Both the position numbers and the translations under genes were made by a program. The notes beneath the pieces were generated by a model. The model had not been told where the DNA came from. It saw only the letters and a program-made list of their open reading frames with translations, and searched no databases. A stretch of 64,000 nt of DNA, from positions 51,074,791 to 51,138,790 of the forward strand of contig OX638133.1 in assembly GCA_951804985.1 (NCBI GenBank), in the 5' to 3' direction. The DNA is from Dryomyza anilis (taxonomy: Eukaryota; Arthropoda; Insecta; Diptera; Dryomyzidae). Below are positions 58,213-64,000 of the stretch, in pieces; within the stretch, counting starts at the first letter, position 1; the number at the start of each line of letters is the position of its first letter.

Positions 58213-59414
58213 GTGGACCTTGAGCACGTTAAGACAATGTCTTAAAAATATGTGATTAACTTTTATTTAAATAATGTTGGTGCTATCCATATGGGTAATT
58301 CCATATCAAATCGACAGGGTTTTATTTTTTTCTTCGATTTTCGTGAAATTTAGTTTATGGCTTTAAATATATAAACAAATATAACTTGATTGTTTTTTTC
58401 TAATTTCGTAAATTTTACTAAATTTTGATGCTTCAAATAAACACAACTTTTTCTTATAGGGGTAACTTCGAATCCAATTATCTAGGTCAATGATGTTGCT
58501 AAATGGATATTGGTGTCTATTATGCTAAGAATTGAATTTAGTTTTTGATTCTGGTATACATTATTTTTTTATGAAATGATGACTTATAATTAATAAATTA
58601 TTGCAAAGTTTTCGAACTCTAATTTCGGCAAATACAGCAATTTTGATTTGGTTCAATTTTTTTCCAAAATTTGTTGTATTATTATATTATATAAATATTA
58701 GATTAATTTTTTCACACTTCAACTAGTTCAAATTGAACTTCAGTTCAAGTTTTATACGTAAAGCAAAAACAACAATTAAACCACCATGGCAGCTGGTTCA
58801 ATTCATTTGAACTAAAAATTTCGTGGTTGTGAAATTAGCTTATAAGTTTTCTAGTGTTTGCTACTGTTTCATAGATATCGCCTCAATCTATTGTTTGACA
58901 GCTTTTTAAATTCTGCTGAAATTTGATTTAAAGTTGAAAGGCTAAATCTTGATTTGAAGTAAACGTTGAAATCAATTTAAGAATTTGTGTTGATATTGAT
59001 TTAAGAATAAGGAAATTTTCAAGTTAAGGTTAAGCTACCATGCTATGATTCTTAAATTTAGTTTAAAGGTGTTTCAAAGATTAACCTCAACTCAAAAGTA
59101 AGATCAGGAAGCCTGATCAGGTTAACAGTTTCGAATAGCGTCACGTTTTCAATCAGGCACTGATGAAAACCCCTGATCATTTCCGGATTTGAAATCTGGA
59201 TGCACGATCAGACAATGATCGCATCCTGAACTAAATTTCCACTCGGGTATTCTGTTTGAAATTTGGAGAGGTGTTTTTTGATGTAAGGGAGAAATAATTT
59301 TTTCTATATAATATATTTTTATCAATGACAACATTTTAAAAGTGCAATTAACGTAAATACTTTTTTGAGCTCTTTAAACTTTATTCAAAATTACGTCAGA
59401 ACTTTTCTAATAGA
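58213..59414. other. Unassigned region
   Basis: No gene is seen. Short inverted and direct phrases around 59095-59240 (ctgatcagg, cctgatcat, gatcagacaatgatc) form a small palindromic cluster. The remainder is AT-rich without recognisable features. Confidence 0.4.
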
Positions 59415-59661
59415 TGTAGGGCGGGTTTTACGGACGGACACTGTACACATTTATACTTGACGAATTTTATACATAAATAAACATATACATAGACAGAAAA
59501 TATAGACAATAATTCACACACTGAAATTCAGATTAAAAATATACTCAAACTTGTAAGTCATATAATTAAAAATTTAAAATTTAATAAACAATCTAATAAA
59601 ATATAAATAAAACATTTATTTAATACTCATAATAAAAAGCGCGGAAAGTAAAGACCCCACA
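59415..59661 (+). repeat. Probable 5' LTR of Gypsy element 2
   Basis: This segment starts TGTAGGGCGGGTTTTACGG and ends AAAGACCCCACA (TG...CA). It is followed immediately by TTTGGAGGCTCATCCGGGGT, which resembles the tRNA-primer sites of retroviruses and some Gypsy elements. AATAAAAAGC near its end could be the polyadenylation signal. The matching 3' LTR lies outside the window, so the left boundary is inferred. Confidence 0.5.
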
Positions 59662-59879
59662 TTTGGAGGCTCATCCGGGGTAGTTTCATTTAAAAACGAT
59701 ATTTTTTTAACGCGTGTGATAAATTCGTCTCGGTCAATAAGCCTGTGGCCACAAGCTGGCCACAACACTGATCGGGCGACGAGTAAAGACGCAGGGACGA
59801 TATCGAAGGTGTGATTTCAAAAGCCTGTGCGCACAACCATCAATTTTGCCACAAAGCCACATCGCCGATCACACAAGTA

Positions 59880-60603
59880 CACTGAACCAAAAAAGTACAT
59901 ATCTACAATGAAACAGTACATTATCACAAAGAATATTTCGTTAAAATTGGTCCAATGTAATTGTTCATTGTCACAACGAATTTCCGGTAATACTTCAATG
60001 TACAAATTCATTGAATTACAATGTATGGATCATGAAACAAAATGACAAATATTCATAATTACAATGAATATTTCATTAGCTATATTGAATGCGAGAGTTC
60101 ATTGTCGCAATGAATCGAATACATACTTTAATGAACGAGATCATAAACAAAAGTGAATTCAGAAAGTTTTCTCATTTTATTATTTTAATGTAAATTCAAT
60201 TAATATATACATTAAATATAATAGTATAATATAAATTAAATGTAATTTAGCACTTCATTTCACTTCATTTCGCAACTACTTCTTACATTTGTCGCAGCTT
60301 TCTGCGAATTAGCGAATAGCGAATAGCGCAGCTAACGCTACTAGCAACGAACACGAAAAACGAACATGCAAAATGTCTACTGCAGTATTTCAATGAATAT
60401 AATTCATTGAAGTATAAAAAAAATCATTAAATTTATTTGTGCGTATTATGAACACTGATTCTTACTGAAAATGAACTGATCATCAAATTCACAAATAAGT
60501 TACAGGACAATGTACATTGTCACAATGTATCTTGCATTAAAACGTATGAATTTGTCTCTATGAACAGCATTCGTTAATATTATGAACCCGTTTATTTTCT
60601 GTG
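59880..60603. mobile_element. Possible TA-flanked MITE in the Gypsy 2 leader
   Basis: CACTGAACCAAAAAAGTACA follows TA (59878-59879) and TTTATTTTCTGTG precedes TA (60604-60605). Ends such as CACAGAAAATAAAC in reverse complement resemble the CACYCAGAA MITE ends. Inside, attgtcacaatgaat-type words recur in both orientations. This would explain the unusually long distance between the primer site and gag. Boundaries are tentative. Confidence 0.4.
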
Positions 60604-61284
60604 TAGCAACGCAGATACGGCTGCGCAGTGAAGTTATCGCAGAGTCGATTTCGCAGAGAGTAGCATCATAGAGAGAACATCCTGAAGAGGTGATTGCAGA
60701 GGGGATCGCAGAGGATTGCAGAAGGGATCGCAGATGATCGCTTAGAGGAATCAGAGACAGAAGCATAATCTACATTTTGCATTGCGCGAGGAGTCACTAA
60801 ACTTCAGCAAGGCATTGTGGAAAATTTGTTGAAAAAATAACATAAAAATTAAAAAAAAAACTATAAAACAATAATAAAATAAAAATACAAGTCATAAAAA
60901 ATAAATTTTTAACAAAATGTATATAAAAAAATCTACGTAATTTGAGAAGCTGAAGAAAAACTGAAGAGTATATTAAGTAAATAAAAGACAATCCAAAAAT
61001 AAAAAAAAACCGTGAACATTGACGAGTTGAAGCTGGTGAGAGATTTCCAATCTTTTTTAAATAATTGCTTGTATTAATTTCATGGCGTGAATTTTGTAAT
61101 GAAATAATTAAATGATTAAACATTAATTTTAACATTAAAAGAATTAATAATATTTAAAACTATTTGAATTATTGCAAAGCAAAATTCGTCATCATTTAAT
61201 TATTTTATATTTAAAAATTTTAAAATACGTTGTAATAGTTAATTAAATAACTTGTTTGTTATATTGATATTGTTATTACACAAC

Positions 61285-64000
61285 ATGGACTTGACTTCAA
61301 TATTATCGATGAGAGTAGAATGCTTAAGAAGGGAATTAATCAAGGTGGGGCTTTTGACAATAGGACTGAAACAAACACTGCAGGACAGACTCCTTGAATA
61401 CTTCGGCTTTTCTAGAACAGACGAGAATAAGTCGGATTATGATGATGCCGCATCAATCGTACAAGCATCATCTTTCGAGCGATCCATATTCACACTAAAA
61501 GACATACAAGATGCTCTTTAGTTGTTTTCAGGAACAGTGCATGGAGACCTTAATCAATGGTTGCAGGAATTCGAGGATAACGCTGAAATAGTGTACTGGA
61601 ATGGATTGCAGAAGTTTATTTATGCAAAACAACTGCTGAAGGGAGCTGCACGCATATTTATCCGAAGTCAGTCAAATATAAAATACTGGAATTCTCTAAA
61701 GGACGCATTAAAAAAAGAATTTGGGACGAAGTTGTCAACGATTGAAGTTTGAAGGCTTTTATATATTCGCCGAAAGAAACCTCAAGAAACTTATAGAGAA
61801 TACCAAGTTAATGGAAATTGACAGCACTATCAGATTGGATGAAGAAACTTTAATCGAATACTTTATTGAAGGTATACCAGACTCGCGATCAAATAAAATC
61901 ATACTTTATCAAGCGCACTCACTAGATGAGTTGAAGGAGCAAATAAAAATTTATGAAAAACTCTGGAATACGAAACCAACAAGGAATCAGAAGGATTACT
62001 ATCGTCAGACTTCAAATCAATATCAACATAAGTCTCCTAATAACTTCTACCAACAACAACAAAGACCTGTGCAAAAATAAGTAGTGGATAATACAGACAG
62101 AAGGTGTTTTAAGTGCGGTGATCGCAGTCATATTGCCAGAGATTGTCCTAAAGCAAACTACACATACTTTAAATGCCACGAACCAGGACACCGATCGTTT
62201 GAGTGCGACATATCAAAAAATCCCTTTTAAAAAAAACGGAAATATTCATGTCACATCTGATAAAGTGGATGCAAATAAATCTCAAGAATCTATATTTAAT
62301 CTTGTCTTTAAAGATTTAAAAATTCAAGATTCAACGGTATCGGCTTTAATTGACACTGGAAGTGACATATGTATGTTAAGACATGGCACATTTTTAAAAC
62401 TAATAAACGTAGAATTTAGTTTAGTAGGAATTGGGCAAATGGAAATAGAAACCACGGGAAGTGTTACGTTACCCATAAATATTGATGGATTGGACATAGA
62501 GATTAATTTTCACATTGCCAAGGACGATGATATTCTATATTCTGCAGTAATCGGAAATGATATTTTTACATGTTTTAATATAATGATAGACTCAGATGGA
62601 TCAACATTTTTTTAAAAAAGTTGGTTAGAGGAGGGCATTATTCAACCAAGTTATTCGAAATATGCCTCACCAATTGTTCTTGTATCAAAAAAGGATGGAA
62701 CTAGAAGATTATGCTGCGCTTTTCGAAAACTTTCCGACTTACTTTCCAAGCAAGCATCATTTAAGATGGAAGATAAACAACTTGCAGCCTTTCAACAGTT
62801 ACAAACAGCGCTGATGAGTGCACCAGTCCTTCAAATATATAGTCAAACTGCAACAACTGAAATACATACTGATGCAAGCAAGTATGGATACGGAGGTGTA
62901 CTTTTGCAGAAGAATTCTGATAATCAACAGTTACATCCCGTGCAGTACATGAGTAGGAAAACATCGCAAGCAGAACAAAAATATCACTCATACGAACTGG
63001 AAGTACTAGAAATAATAGAAGCATTAAAAAAGTGGAGAGTGTATGTTCTAGGAAAGCATATAAAGATCGTGACAGATTGCAACGCGTTTACAATGACACT
63101 CAAAAAAGAAGATGTACCACTTAGAGTATCGAGATGGGAAATGTTTCTTCAGGAATTCAATTATACCGTGGAGCATCGTTCAGGAACGAAGATGCCTTGA
63201 GCAGAGTTGCCTGTTTGATGTTAGAAAATTCGTTAAGCCATAGGATAAAACACGCTCAACTTCGAGACGAGTGGATCAAAGTAATTGGAACAATTGTAGA
63301 AAAAGACATATACGAGGATTACTTCCTAAAATACGATGTGCTTCATAAAGATACAATTAAATAATTAATTGTTGTACCATCAGCAATGGAACAAGAAATT
63401 ATACAGATGGCTCATCGTCAAGGACACTTTGGAGTCAAAAAGACGTAGGACCTTATAGAAAAGACATTCTATATTACAAATTTAAATACGAAAGTTAATA
63501 CTGCAGTTAAGAATTGCATGAAATGCATTGTGTCAGATGCCAAAGCTGGGAAAAAGAAGGCGTTTTGAATCCAATTGACAAACCAGACAAGCTATTGCTG
63601 ACTTATCACATCGATCATGTTGGGACGTAAGAGCAAACCCATAAACAATACAACCACATTCTGGTAGTCGTCGATGAATTTTCAAAATTTGTGTGGATTT
63701 ACCCCACAAAGAGCACGGGATCTAAAGAAGTAGTCAAAAGACTTCAGAAACAAGCAGTCATATTTGGAAATCCCGAAAGAATTATTTCGGACAGAGGATC
63801 CGCATTTACGTCCCAAGCATTTAAACAATATTGTGGGGATGAGCAAATACAACATTTATAAATAGCTACTGGAGTACCAAGAGGCAACGGGCAGGTTGAA
63901 AGGATACACAAAATACTAGTACCAATGTTAACGAAACTATGTATTCAAAATCCACAAAATTGGTACAAACACACGGATCAAATACAACAAACCATAAACG
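61285..64000 (+). pseudogene. Gypsy element 2: gag and internally deleted pol (runs off window)
   Basis: Gag starts ATG 61285 with a SAP-like helix pair (RRELIKVGLLTIGLKQTLQD). TAG at 61519 and a frame change near 61745 split it. A CCHC knuckle, CFKCGDRSHIARDC, lies at about 62104, followed by a second that lacks its first Cys. Protease has ALIDTGSDICML (about 62343). RT begins (IIQPSYSKYASPIVLVSKKD) but stops at about 62755 and jumps to RNase H (EIHTDASKYGYGGVLLQ), so the palm with YxDD is deleted. Integrase keeps an HHCC-like zinc region (about 63410-63525) and D-D-E core (HIDHVG, IISDRGSAFTS, GNGQVERIHK) but has several stops. It is inactive. Confidence 0.88.

Overview
The window is a gene-poor, strongly AT-rich stretch of an insect nuclear genome. 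Its one clear host gene is Alas (mitochondrial 5-aminolevulinate synthase), split by a 9.5 kb intron. The transposon families (jockey- and I-type LINEs, a Penelope GIY-YIG fragment, two Gypsy-type LTR elements, tRNA-derived SINEs, many TIR/MITE elements) and the style of the Alas protein fit a higher fly (Diptera, Brachycera, possibly a calyptrate). The species cannot be named from the sequence alone.

Layout. 1-12 kb: AT-rich repeats, a TA-flanked MITE, an antisense LINE reverse-transcriptase fragment, two small MITEs, and a nearly complete but decayed jockey-type LINE (minus strand, 5.2-9.8 kb). The LINE and a 562-bp tandem repeat lie between the two ends of a CATAGTTGCCA-family hAT-like element. 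12.1-23.2 kb: Alas, whose start codon is only about 130 bp from that transposon end. Its intron holds a SINE, a 160-bp and a 173-bp tandem array, a 723-bp TIR element, an I-type LINE with RNase H, and a Transib-like foldback MITE. 24.8-34.5 kb: a Penelope fragment, then one SINE broken into pieces by nested insertions (hAT-like, long-TIR and CCCAGCA elements) and enlarged by unequal crossing-over into 3.4-kb tandem units. 35.4-46.7 kb: another SINE, a truncated Tip100/Zaphod-like hAT element with a G+C-rich minisatellite core, two copies of a repeat with a gene-like core, and a TA-flanked TIR element carrying an intron-containing gene on its minus strand. 47.06-52.4 kb: a Gypsy element with 186-bp LTRs and a 5-bp target duplication, broken by stops, frameshifts and an 8-bp-TSD MITE. 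52.9-58.2 kb: a TIR element carrying an eEF2-derived pseudogene, itself split by a complete 4.4-kb copy of the Zaphod-like element in the opposite orientation. 59.4-64 kb: a second Gypsy element, with a probable LTR and tRNA primer site, lacking its RT palm and running off the window.

What stands out is not a metabolic system but a readable transposition history. Target-site duplications, one paralogous empty site and a chimeric hAT copy give the order of events. At least two, perhaps three, non-autonomous TIR elements carry protein-coding sequence: an eEF2 fragment, an unknown spliced gene, and an unidentified G+C-rich core. All coordinates, motifs and duplications were read by eye. Family names rest on recognised motifs, and no database search was possible.
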